From contig OZ234500.1 of NCBI GenBank assembly GCA_965153455.1, forward strand, positions 1,426,001 through 1,490,000: a DNA stretch of 64,000 nucleotides, given 5' to 3'. Position 1 is the first letter of the stretch. Each line of letters begins with the position of its first letter. The notes under the pieces are model-generated. The model searched no databases. It saw nothing but the letters and a program-made list of their open reading frames with translations, and was not told the origin of the DNA. This DNA comes from Sphagnum compactum (lineage: Eukaryota > Bryophyta > Sphagnopsida > Sphagnales). Positions 22,496-33,683 of the stretch are shown one piece after another. A program made the position numbers and the translations under genes.

Positions 22496-25400
22496 CTGGG
22501 TGAAAGCACATTAAAATGTACAATTAAAAGTACTTGCTAGTTTACTTATCAAGTGAACAAAAAGTAAGACCAAAACCCATCACAAAATTGTTATACATTC
22601 AATGGTTTTAGTTGAATGATAAATAACAAGATACTTCTTCATTATTATGCATTAATTTTAAAATTTTCCATTGTAAAAGTCGATCTCAAATAGATTTTTC
22701 TAAATGCAAATAGATTTTTAAATCTACTTTCTATAGTGTAACATTTGATTCAAGTATGTGTCAAATATATTCTACCAAAGAGATTTGGTTTTTGGTGAAG
22801 CCCTTAAATATAAAATGATCTTTATGCTATAACTTTATACATGTATATTTCATTAAATTTTCTAATGAAAATGTAAGTTTGAACACCATATGGACCAGTC
22901 AATTTCAAACCTACTTATTCCTTATTTTTATTATTCCAAAGTTTTTGAAAATTTGTAGTTGATTTATAATAAACCCAATTGAGGGCTCAATAGTTTCAAA
23001 ATGAAATTTAAGTAAATTTTGAATCTACTTTCTTGTGTTTTCATGAAAAATTGCTTCTTTTCTTAACTTGATATTTTTTTGGCAATTTGTTTAAGCTAAG
23101 TTGCCTAGGGTAGGCTTTCTAGGCTAGGTGGCCTAGCCTAAGTTTCCTAGGTTAGGTCCCCTAGGTTAAGACGCTAGCACATGGCAATATTGATTGGGGA
23201 AAAAAAAAAGTTCTTAAAAAAATTGTGACATGTGGCATTTGTGAAGCTACCATGTGTCTTGCAAAAATCCAAGACTATGTTTTTTGCAACTATAATCGTG
23301 GCAAACCGTAATCGTTAATGTGGCTACAACTAATGTGACTAGTGGCATTTATGACAGGTTCTTATGGACTAACAATCATGTAGATTATCAATAGTCATAA
23401 ATGGCACATATGATTAGATTTTTGTTGTTGTGAATGCCACATTTTGGTGTTGAACCTCTTCCTAGTCTATGATGTCCTAAATTGCCTTCTTGTTCCTAGG
23501 TTTCCTTTTCAACAAATTTTACTATCATGAATTGCCTTTGTGTTCATTATTTTCTTAAACAATGATTTCCAAATTCTTTTAATTCTACGGGCATAATACC
23601 TAAAGTTGTATTGAACATGTTTATAAATAGTTTCACTTGAGGCTAAAAACATTCCTATGTCATTTAACCTTTGTCCAAGGGGTGGCCAAGGGGAAAATTC
23701 CAAAATGTTTGTAGGCTCAACATCTGAGATCATTCCTAATGATTCGCAAAACACTATGAACAATACAATCACCTCAAGCTCAATTTGGTATTTTGCAAAT
23801 CACATAAAATCACAAGGTACCCTGATGGGTCTTAGTATGTCACAATGTTTTGAACTTGAAAAAAAGGACTGCACACAGGTTCCTCTGGTCACAAAATTGT
23901 ACACCCGAAGTTTGAATGTAATGCCTGCACCTATTTGCATCCTATGCAATCTCAATTATTCAAATGTCATATTATAATTACATATTCGTCTTCACAGTCA
24001 AATTTTGTCTTTTGAATTCAAAGTATAATTGTCTCACACAAAAAATTGAATTATAACTAAATGTGTATTTGCATGTTTCAAAATTGCCAACATTCTTGCT
24101 TTTGTTATGACTACATGATTGCTAGGCCATTCAAGAAGTGCCCAACTTGTGAGTAAGGTATCTAAGGTTGGTCTCATTTTGCTTTGTCAAATTTGAAAGG
24201 GGAGGTCACAAACCCTTTTAGACACCCTAAATGCCTTTGTCTTCCAAAATAAAAACCCAAAAGCTTAAAATTCAAGGATTAAACTTGCATGTAGCTTTTG
24301 ATGGAAGGTGGTGCCTACCCTTGACCTTGATTGCAAGAAAGCTCTAGTTGCTCATGTCAAAGTTGAAAAATTGCCAAATTGAGGCACGGAGATATATGGG
24401 ACAAAAGAGGCTAATTTGGACTTTAACAAAGTTGAATCTTCATTTGACGATGAAAATACCAAACTTGCATTGGTTCACTACTCTCTTCAACCACTATTAG
24501 AAATGGTGGCCAAAAATTGTTGAATTTACATGTGGTTCAAGTGTCTCCAATCATAATTCAAATGATGAAAATGATACCTTGAGCCCACCAACGGCCTTGA
24601 AATTGACTGGAAAAGGTCAAGCTAATGTGTTGGATACTCATGTTGGCGATGCTTTAAAGGAGCCTGAGTAGGTGTGAAACTAGAGTTCAAGTTCAAAATT
24701 GCAAGAACGCCAAGATGATAAAAAACAATTGATAGTGAGAAAACCAAAAGCTTTTTATCCAACTCATGCTGGAATTTCTACCAGAAGAACCAAAAACCTT
24801 AATGTTGTCATCCTCAAATCCAAGAAATTTGGAAAGAAATCAAACAAGTAGTGCTTTAATTGCATAGATCAATCCATTAGAGGTTTTTTGATTAGAAATG
24901 ACAAACAATCAAGTGTCACAAAACTACAAGTAAGCAATTTTGACATTGTGTGCAAATTGTTGGAAACCTAATGTTGTACACATCAACCAAAATGACACCA
25001 AATAACAACAAAATGAAAGGGGGTGACTCACCAAATGTTCAAGTCATGAAACTATCCAATCAAATTTTGCCACATAGAAATGATTTCAATTCTTTCGTTA
25101 TGAACATTTTTGCAAAAACGTGTTTTTCCAGGAATTATATTTTTCCATCCTTGCCTAACATTTTACAACATATTTTATGAAGAAACTTCTATTAGTTTTG
25201 ATTTTTTCACATTGAAAAAGTCTAGATACATGTGCATAATTTTGAGGATCTAAAAGTACTTAGATGCCTATTCTAACATGCAATCACATCCCCAATAAAA
25301 AAAATTAATTTCATTTTAACCATACAACCTATGGTATAATCCAATAAAACATTTTATTCAATATTTCAAAAGTTATGAGTGAATATACAAATTTGCATGG

Positions 25401-25671
25401 ATTATGATGCATGATGAACCAGAAGTTTAAAAGTCCTTTAAAAATTCAAAAATGGTCATTTGATTTATTTATTTTGGTATTGGCTTCCTATAATAATATT
25501 GACTATAAATATGAGTCCAATTTTACACCTTTGTTTACTAGTTGAAGTTAGGTTAAATTGCAAGAACTAGAGGTATTAGATTTTTTGCCATGTGACATCA
25601 AAAAATGAATAATGTAGTCTACAACTACCTTTAACACCTTTCGGAAGGCCTTGAAAAATTATTCTGGTTTT
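22496..25671. other. AT-rich intergenic DNA, no gene supported
   Basis: A short CCTAGG-rich patch (23100-23170) reads as overlapping palindromes. From about 24250 to 24850 the plus strand contains interrupted, protein-like stretches (for example FYPTHAGISTRRTKNLN near 24760) with several stops, probably a decayed mobile-element frame of unknown type. No intact gene is visible. Confidence 0.4.
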
Positions 25672-26444
25672 GGGTGCAAACAGGATACAATGAGCCAACA
25701 TGATTATTGAGAAAAAAGAGTACATGTTTTTTTTCCCAAAAAACAAATTTCATATGAAAATATTTTGGAACAATGTTTTTAGCAACTTGTTATAATAAAT
25801 GCTTATAATTGTCCCAAGTACATGACATATTTCATTCTTCATTATTTTTTTAGAAATATGAATTTTTTAAAGTGTCCTGATTCTTTGTAAATTCAGTGTT
25901 TTGTCTTTAAAAATGATAATAATTTCAAATCATAACCAAATTTCTTTTCTACATTTTTATGTTTTCTTGTATAATAAACTACAAATTTCTTTTACACATC
26001 ATGTACATTCAAACTCATTTATGTGTGGCAAATGACTTGAAAATTCAAAAAAATTGGATCAATTTTGAAAAGTTTTTTGATTTTTAAAGATTAGATTTCC
26101 ACATATTTTAAGGTACTAGTGTTTTTTTTAATGTGGTTAATAGGTCTTTATCCTTTTTTTTTTCCATCAAATATGTTTTATTATATGAATCTTTTTGATA
26201 GTCCTTTGTAAAATTGACTCATATCTAACACATTGATGTGCATTTTTAGAGGTCTTAAATCAAAACTTAAACTTAAAATTTCATCAAATGGAGTTTTGGT
26301 TTGAATTCCTTAACATTCATATGAATGAAAAAAATAATAACTTTCCTTGATTGCCATGGCTTTAAATGGCAAAACATAAATATTTATCCAATTTTTCTTT
26401 GTGGTCCGATGTTTTTTTTGGTTCATTGTATTGTGACTGCACCC
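25672..26444 (-). mobile_element. 773-bp TIR element, inverted relative to 19754-20546
   Basis: This is the reverse-complement counterpart of the 19754-20546 element along its whole length. It starts GGGTGCAAACAGGATAC and ends TTGTGACTGCACCC. Many small indels separate the two copies, so neither is recent. The flanks are T-rich and no clear target-site duplication remains. The homology stops at the same terminal bases in both copies, which defines the element ends. Confidence 0.65.
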
Positions 26445-26825
26445 TTTTGTTTTGGTAATATGGCATGTTGTGCCAATGGAATTATGCCAAAGTTGAAGCA
26501 CAACAAACCCCTTGTTTTTGGTGTTTGGTTTATTAACCTAGGCATAAATATTACTCAATGTGAGGTTGATGCATTGCGTCAAACAAGTTTTGTTCTTGTT
26601 TAGGGTGCACCTCCTTTTACACCAACAACTCAATTTAATGAATTACATATTCTTCTAAGAGTTGCCCCTTGTTCAAAATGGACGCAAAATTCATGTGAAA
26701 CAATGTTTTTTAATGAACATGTTTAAGATGAAAGATGTTGCCACCATAGATGCCACATCACAAATTTATAAACTTCATGGGTTCGTTCCGAATCTGTGCG
26801 AAATCTATTATTTCATGGGTTTGTA

Positions 26826-27030
26826 TCGTTTACACACAAATGTCATGCATTATTTAAACATGGACGTTGTTTGCACGACTTTTGTGTGTAAACAACACAA
26901 ATAGACACACAACATCCGTGTCTACACAATACAAATAGGCACATGACATTTGTGTCTAAACAATGCACATGACATCGATGTTTAAACAATACAAGTAGAT
27001 TAATGGCATTTGTGTCTATTCCATATGAAC
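26826..27030. repeat. Imperfect minisatellite, 30-38 bp units
   Basis: Four to five units share TGTCTAAACAATACAAATAG followed by CACATGACATT. Both strands stay open for short Cys/His-rich frames simply because of the repeat, so no protein is called. Confidence 0.6.
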
Positions 27031-29362
27031 CTATGAAAAGAAAATTTTGCATGACTATTATTGCCAAATTGTGACCCATGAAGTTTGTGATGCAAGGTTG
27101 TCAATATCACTTTCACACCTCAAAAACATACTTACATTTATAAACTATTGGTTCATGAATCAATTGTCAACACTACCATGTACTTACTTTGTCATAGTTG
27201 GTGTCTACCCAAGTTGTATTTGTCCAAATTTTGTTTCCAACACAATAAGTTTTAGACATAGTTATTTCCTATCCTACAAGCACATGTATTACATTTGTAA
27301 TGTGTGTTTGAATTTGGTAGGAGACCTCCAAATGCACCAACCATCATTGAATTGTAATGATGTAAAAAACATTTTGAAGCTTGATCCTTTTGAACCTTTT
27401 TGTGTTACCTAATTGCATATTTGGGGATATAGTTTCAAATTCATGGTTTGAAATTTCCAATGTTAGCCAAATGTTCATGGATTCTTGGTTCTCAATTATT
27501 TTTCATGTAATATTATCTAAAAATAAAAATTATGAGAGTTTACATAATGGGGTGAAACATGATAAAGTATACACAAAAAAGTAGCGTAAACAACAAAATT
27601 CTAAGGTCTATATATTAAAGGACTAACAAGTAAATGATTTCATGAGGATAATAATATTATTTTTGGGTGCATGATTTCTTAATTCTTGTTTGCATGAACT
27701 TCAAAAATTAAATTTTTATAATCATGTTTTTTTACACTACTTACAAATACTTGAATTGGACCTAAAATTTGTGGTAGTTTGAAAAATAAAATTTAAGTAT
27801 TTGAAAGTAGGTGAAACGTTTTTACAAATATTTCGATTTTTTTTCATGCACCTCAACATTGATGTGGTGAACATTCCAATATAATTTTTTTGGTTAATAG
27901 AGTTTGTTTTCATAATTAAAATCATCCCCAACCCCTAAAAAATGATGAAATTATTGGGGAAATTATTGGGGTATTTTTTCAAGTCCAAATGATATGACAC
28001 AAATTGTTTTGAGAAGTTAAAAGGAGACTAAAGATGCCCATAAAAAAACAAAAAAATTCATTTGTTTTCAAATGTTAATGGAAGGTTAAAAGTTTTTAAA
28101 AAATTGTATTAGTGTTTTCAAGTAGGAAATAAGGTAGCAAGTATGTACAAAATATCTTGCTTACACCCAATGCCTATTTATGTATTGGGGTCCAAACGGG
28201 CTAATAGGAGCCACTAGTGCCCCCTTTGGTGACTATTTTAGGGAATATTTTTAGAATATTCTCCCAAAAAATCTTCAAAAAATCTTTTAAAATCCGTAAA
28301 ATTATTTTTGTATTATTTTATTAAGGTTTGTGTTAAAAATTTGCTCCAAAAAATCATTTTCAAAGTTTTCCAAGTCCTTTTATTGCTTAAAAGTAGTGGT
28401 TACAAGTCGTTTTACACTACTTTTGAAGGTCCAAATGTTAATGAAATAATTTCATATTTTGGACACTTAAAAAATAAGATATTAGATTTGATAATGTGCA
28501 AAATTTTAAACTTATTGTCAAGTTAAATTTCTTTTAAAAAAATCTGGTGTAAAAAACAAAAAAGTAAGTAGTAATTACACATGCTTTTGGTTCCTATTAG
28601 TATAAATGCACACATTGGTGCCCACTTCTTGTGTTTATTTCTATTAGGAAATTGTAACTTTTCAAGACAAGATTTCAAAGATTATACACAACAACTAATG
28701 GATTGCAATTATTGAAAAACAAAACAACAGTTTCTTTTATTTGTTCCTTAGATTTTTTATTTTGAGTTTCCATGTATATTGTATGTTTTTGCAATTTCTT
28801 TAAAAAAATATTTTGCTTGAAGATATTTCATCCATGATAAATCGATTAATTCATCCATGGATGGATGACATTGGGTGAAAGCACACTCAAGGTGAGCCAA
28901 TTTTTGTTCAAAAAAGGTGATGTATAATAAATATTATAATATGTAGTAAGCTAAAATTTTGATGGCATCCTTTGGTTATCCTAAATACAAGTAAAAACCT
29001 TTAAAATTTGAACAACAACATTTTTAAATTCAAAGTTCATTTTGAACCAATGGTTAAATGAAGAGGATTGGATCAAATCAATGTACACATAATATATAAC
29101 TTACAATTTTTCAACGGCCATAGGGCTTTATGTTTAGGATTCATAAAACATTACCAAACAAAAGAAAATTGAAAAAAATAATGAAATGTTCATTTATAAA
29201 ATCTCCTCCTCTTTGATATGATAGTGGTTTTTATTTTTTAAATGAAGTATTATTGTTCAATCATTACTAAAATAATATAAAAAAACACATTTTTTGAATG
29301 GAATTTCATCCAAAAACTTTTAATTTCTAGATTGTCCTAGATTTAATTGATGTATATCAATA
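27031..29362. other. AT-rich intergenic DNA, no gene supported
   Basis: Open frames up to 121 codons (27047-27412) have no recognisable motif, and their composition simply reflects the AT-rich DNA. Nothing else is supported. Confidence 0.45.
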
Positions 29363-30024
29363 TCATACACAATCAAAAAATTCAGCCATTTCACAACCTT
29401 AGTTTTGAAATATATATTTGAATTTTTAAACTCTGTGACGAGTATTATTTTGTCACAAAATATACTCCATATGCTCAAATTTTTCAATGTTTATTGAATT
29501 TTTCAAAATAATTGATTAAATGAAGTCTAAAGCTAATCAAATATACTTAAAACAAGTAAAAATGATTCAAAATGTGATATTCATACATTACTAGAAATTT
29601 CAATTACAAAAAGATTATACATGTGACTACAATATAAGGATGACTTTCATTTGTGTGTATTAGTCTATTATGACCTATTGTAGGGGGGTCATTCTATGAA
29701 AGCACACTCCCAAACAACAATCCCCAAGTCATAGGGAGTTTGTGGTTAAGCAAGGTTCAGTCATGGGCCAACTTTTACTCTATTCAAACCCTCCCCATTC
29801 ACATATGTCAACCATTACTAATGTAATCTACACTGTTGACTTAAATGTGAATTGGTTATGGACAACTAATTTTTCCTTTCAAAAGCATTTTTTGTAATTT
29901 AATAATTGAGTTTTCATTGACAAAGAGACCCTAAAATTCACTATCCCTCAGACATCAGGTCTAGAAATTTTCAAGCACATAAGTAATTAAATCCTACTCA
30001 TCAAGGGTTTTTCAATAATATCAA
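29363..30024. repeat. Dispersed repeat family, copy A
   Basis: This 662-bp stretch matches 32497-33157 at high identity in the same orientation. It includes a distinctive TGAAAGCACACTCCCAA and a CATGGGCCAAC segment. Homology to a more degenerate family member (13475-13930) continues to about 30260. No coding region is recognised. Confidence 0.8.
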
Positions 30025-31139
30025 CAGTGTGCCAATATTCCCTTATAAATTTTAGTTTTCATTTAAATGAATTTTTAATGAAAATTTTGTTCATTCAATA
30101 ACTTCTCCACCATACTTCAAAACATTATGAAACCAACTTGGTGTACCCCTACTCTTCAAGGGGTTCCCAACAATACCAAGAGTGCAGCAAGAGAGTCTTG
30201 GTTTGGGATATCTCAACATGCAAATAAACAAAACAAACAAATTACCTTCCTTCATAAATAGGTTGGTTTTACAAAATTGGAAGGACCTAGAAATTAGGTC
30301 TAATAAATAGGCACCCCTTTTGAAAGCCCCAATTCTGCATGAGAATCAGGCCATTGAAAAGGGAGAGTAAGACTTCATAACACCCGTTAACTGGAGTTGC
30401 CATAAAGACTAAAATGCTGCACTTGACAGCATATGCTTGCCAAGCTATTGGTTGTGTTTGAGAATTTGAATATACAGGCTTTGTGATTAGACTTTAGGTG
30501 GTATTAAAGTTTTCTCCCTAATTATAAATGGAATTGATTTTTTTATTTACCTTAGTTTGCTTATAAGTATGGTAGTTTTGGTCATTCGCAAATATTTTAA
30601 ATTACTTGTATAAATTATGGAATAAACATGTTTAATTAAAATTTCGAAATTCCTTTTTAACTTTATTAAAAAAAATTAAAGAATTATTTAGAGGGTCTAA
30701 TTAATTAATTTTCTAAATGTTTAAAAAAGTTTACCTCCAAAGTAATGTAAAGAAACGCTTCTTTTGAACTGCTCAATGTCATTTTTGTCAAAAACTAAGT
30801 GACTCCCCAAGAACAAAAAGCAACTTGTTGTTTAGCAGCACAAATTTCTTATTTCTTGGACTTATAATATCCATTCTAAAAGAAGCCTACACGAAATTCT
30901 GTCTGCTCTCACGTATCTTAATTTTTTATGTACATCAAGGTGATTAAATATATATATACTATACTAATTAGTACTCGCTAAGCATGTTTTGTAATTTATT
31001 TGGCACCTTGGCCTGCCCAGATGGAATTCTATGTGTTGAATCTTCCGAAATTGAAGTTCCACTTGGTGCACGACCATGCACCAAAATTATTTGATGAGAG
31101 TTCAATTATTGCACAGATAGAGATCATGCATTGGCTTCA
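30025..31139. other. Intergenic, no gene seen
   Basis: This is the continuation of the degenerate repeat followed by AT-rich unique sequence. It ends in the downstream flank of the thaumatin-like gene. No feature can be supported. Confidence 0.4.
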
Positions 31140-31270
31140 GGAATTACCTCATCTACGGTATTCATCCCCAAATGAACTACCTCATCTAAGGTATTCATCC
31201 CAAAGGAACTCAACATCACATATTGTATTCATCCCACAGGAAATACCTCATCTACAGTATTCATTCCTAA
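31140..31270. repeat. Four-unit 33-bp tandem repeat directly downstream of the thaumatin-like stop
   Basis: The units are 31140-31172, 31173-31204, 31205-31238 and 31239-31270. They share CCTCATCTA and GTATTCATCCC, and the third unit is most diverged. The array begins 5 bases past the TLP stop codon on the minus strand, so it should lie in the 3' UTR. Confidence 0.8.
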
Positions 31271-31274
31271 TATT

Positions 31275-33497
31275 TTATGGGCAGAACACCACTTCATAGT
31301 TACTGCCAGTGGGGCACGCGTACACATGATTGGCGTCGTCCTGAGAGTAGGAGTAGGCATCGGGACAAGCGTTTGCGAATTGTTCAGTTCCAGGCGTGGG
31401 AACCGGTCCTGGGCCATCAACGTTGTAGCAACCGTAGCCAACTGCGCCGGTTAGAAAGTTGGGAGACTGGCAAACGCTGTAAATGTTGCCGATGGAGCAA
31501 ATAGGAGTGCCACACTCCAGTCCTTGCCTTTGTCCCGGAGGTGCAATGGTTGTTGGGTTGATCAGCAAAGGCAGGTTGTAAGCGTTCTGCAAAAAATCAG
31601 AAAAATGCAGAGTAGTTAGTTCTACAGTGAAAGAGATCTAAATTCTATATTGAAACAGAAAAAGAACTTCAGGATTCAGCAGCCACAAAACTTATACTCG
31701 TGATCAGCATGATCAGCTGCTAACTAGCTACCCGCGTGCTCTAGCACTAACCTAAACTACAGTTCCATACATTGAAAGTCAGGGGTTAGTATAACAGCTA
31801 AATATGCCTAATTTAAAACAAACGTATCTGTCAGATCAATTGTCAACCACATGGATGATGCGAAAGTCTAGGTCTGCAGATTGATCAATTAACCATAAGG
31901 TGATCTGAAAGTCTAGCTATGTTGTAGATCATAATCTTAGTTTAATAAAGACAGAATAGGTCTAATAATAATAATAAGGTCCGAATTTGCTTCAGATTCG
32001 TTCTAGGATTTTTTTTCCTGGACGTGTGTAATACGTGATCAAGACTTTGTTTTCTACGAAGGCTATTCGAAGTCCGGCTAGAACGAAGAAGGACGTACCA
32101 CGTTACTGATATCGTAGTAATCTTCGCCATTGGCACCGATGGTGATCTCCGCAAGGTCTGCCTGAGGCTTGGCATTATTTCCATCTGTTGGATTTGCACT
32201 GCCTCCTGGATAGCCCCAAATCACGCCACCGGGCCAGTTCGGCCCCACGTCGATCACTTGGAATCCGTTGTAGGGAGCTAGAGCGTAACAATTCACTTGT
32301 CCACCACAGATGTTACAGGTTGCGCATGCTGAGATCGTTTCTGAGCATTGATTTCTGATGTTGATTGACGCAGCTGCACAAGTAATGATACATAATGTGT
32401 GCAAGGTGAGATCGTGTTATAACTCTAGAACATTTAGAGAGTAATACATAACCCAGAAGAATAAACCGTCCATGACCGTGATCTGTATGCCTTCGACATA
32501 CACAATCCAAAAATTCAAAAAAGTCAACCAAGAAATTCCATTCACAACTCTAGTTTTGAAATATATATTGAATTTTCAAACTTTATGACCGATATTATTT
32601 TATCACAAATATATTACATAAGTTCAAATTTTGTACCGTTTATTAAATTTTCAAAACAATTGATTAAATAAATTCTAAAGTTAATCAAATATACTTAAAA
32701 TAAGTAAAAATAATTCAAAATGTGCTGTTCATACATTATCAAAAATTTTAATTACATAAAAATTATACATACGACTACAATATAAGGATGATTTTCATTT
32801 GTGGTATTAGTCTGCTATGACCTACTGAAGGGGGTCATTCTATGAAAGCACACTCCCAACAACAATCCCCAGGTCGTAGGGAGTTTGTGGTTAAGCAAGG
32901 TTCAGCCATGGGCCAACTTGTACCCTAATCAAACCCTCCCCATTCACCTATGTTAACCATTACTAACGTTGACTTAATTGTGAATTGGTTATGGACAACT
33001 AATTTTTCCTTTCAAAAGCATCTTTTGTAATCTAATAATTGTGTTTTCATTGACAAAGAGACCCCAAAATTCACTATCCCTCACACATCAGCTCTACAAA
33101 CTTTCAAGCACCTACGTTATTAAATCCTACTCATCAAGGGTTTTTCAATAATATCAAGATATACGATTATGTTGTCCCCGTTTCTATCACATCACTATCA
33201 AATGCAGACTTCCGGAATCCCCCATATGTATACGAATAGATCAGAATGCCGGAATTACAGAAGTATGAGTTTCAGGTCAACTGCATATTTCCAATTCATA
33301 AAGATGTTAATGTGCGCGCCCTAGTCTAATCCTGCAAACAATCTGCAGGTACACATATATAACCCTCATCGATCCTGAATGGAACATGAGGAGTCAGTCC
33401 AGGGAAGTAATTAACCGTTGATGGAATCCGTGGCAAGCGAAATGACCACAGCCATCAGCAGCGCCTGAAGGGCCAAAATCCTCACAGAGTTCTTCAT
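31275..33497 (-). CDS. Thaumatin-like protein (PR-5 family), secreted, atypical 12-cysteine form
   Basis: Thaumatin-like proteins are secreted, disulfide-rich plant proteins, often defence-related with glucan-binding or antifungal activity. Three exons are inferred: 33497-33416 (signal peptide), 32373-32099 and 31586-31275. Introns begin GTTAAT and GTACGT and end GTGCAG and TTGCAG, at phases 1 and 0. The product is 222 residues. It starts MKNSVRILALQALLMAVV, a clear signal peptide. Family hallmarks are GEDYYDISNV (110-119), NLPL, CGTPIC (144-149) and the C-terminal ACPDAYSY (192-199) and NYEVVFCP. There are 12 cysteines (37, 44, 47, 50, 56, 144, 149, 158, 172, 193, 210, 221), not the usual 16 or 10. 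The classic TGDC signature is missing. Of the acidic-cleft residues, Glu103 and Asp115 have counterparts, but the usual Arg and one Asp do not. Confidence 0.85.
32497..33157. repeat. Dispersed repeat family, copy B, inside TLP intron 1
   Basis: This 661-bp direct counterpart of 29363-30024 makes up most of the 1042-bp first intron of the thaumatin-like gene (33415-32374). The homology ends abruptly on both sides (ATACACAATC at the left, AATATCAA at the right) without a clear target-site duplication. The splice sites lie outside the repeat. Confidence 0.8.
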
Positions 33498-33552
33498 TGC
33501 AGTCACAGATGAAATGCACCAGCTGCAGGCAGGACGCAAGAAGGTTATAAGA

Positions 33553-33683
33553 ATAAGAAAGTGTGAGCTGGGTACAACAGATCTAACTAGCTAGCTAGAT
33601 CAAGTGCACTACAACGTGGCTTCTTATAAGAGTATAAGAAGCATGAGCTGGGTACAAATGTAGCTAGATCAAGTGCAGTAACA
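33553..33683 (-). promoter_or_regulatory. Duplicated promoter-proximal segment of the thaumatin-like gene
   Basis: Two direct copies (33553-33613 and 33634-33683) share GAGCTGGGTACAA and GCTAGATCAAGTGCA. They lie 55-190 bp upstream of the TLP start codon. They are probably in the promoter or 5' UTR and could duplicate regulatory sites, which is inference. Confidence 0.55.

Larger units (their letters stand above)
19202..23450. mobile_element. Candidate 4.2-kb element with 13-bp terminal inverted repeats
   Basis: ACACCAAAATGTG at 19202-19214 is perfectly inverted at 23438-23450. Outside the ends, TGAATCTTTTC (left) and TGAACCTCTTC (right) are similar and could be a worn target-site duplication set back a few bases. 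Inside are a nested 793-bp TIR element and a long degenerate array, but no recognisable transposase. The short inverted repeat and imperfect flanks keep confidence low. Confidence 0.35.

Noticed and set aside
19202-26444. A single 7-kb transposon with 0.8-kb terminal inverted repeats
   Set aside because: Each 0.8-kb arm has its own terminal inverted ends, and the left one has its own 7-bp duplication. They are two separate insertions.
27047-27412. 121-codon plus-strand frame
   Set aside because: It is AT-driven, has no motif, no introns and no relatives in the window.
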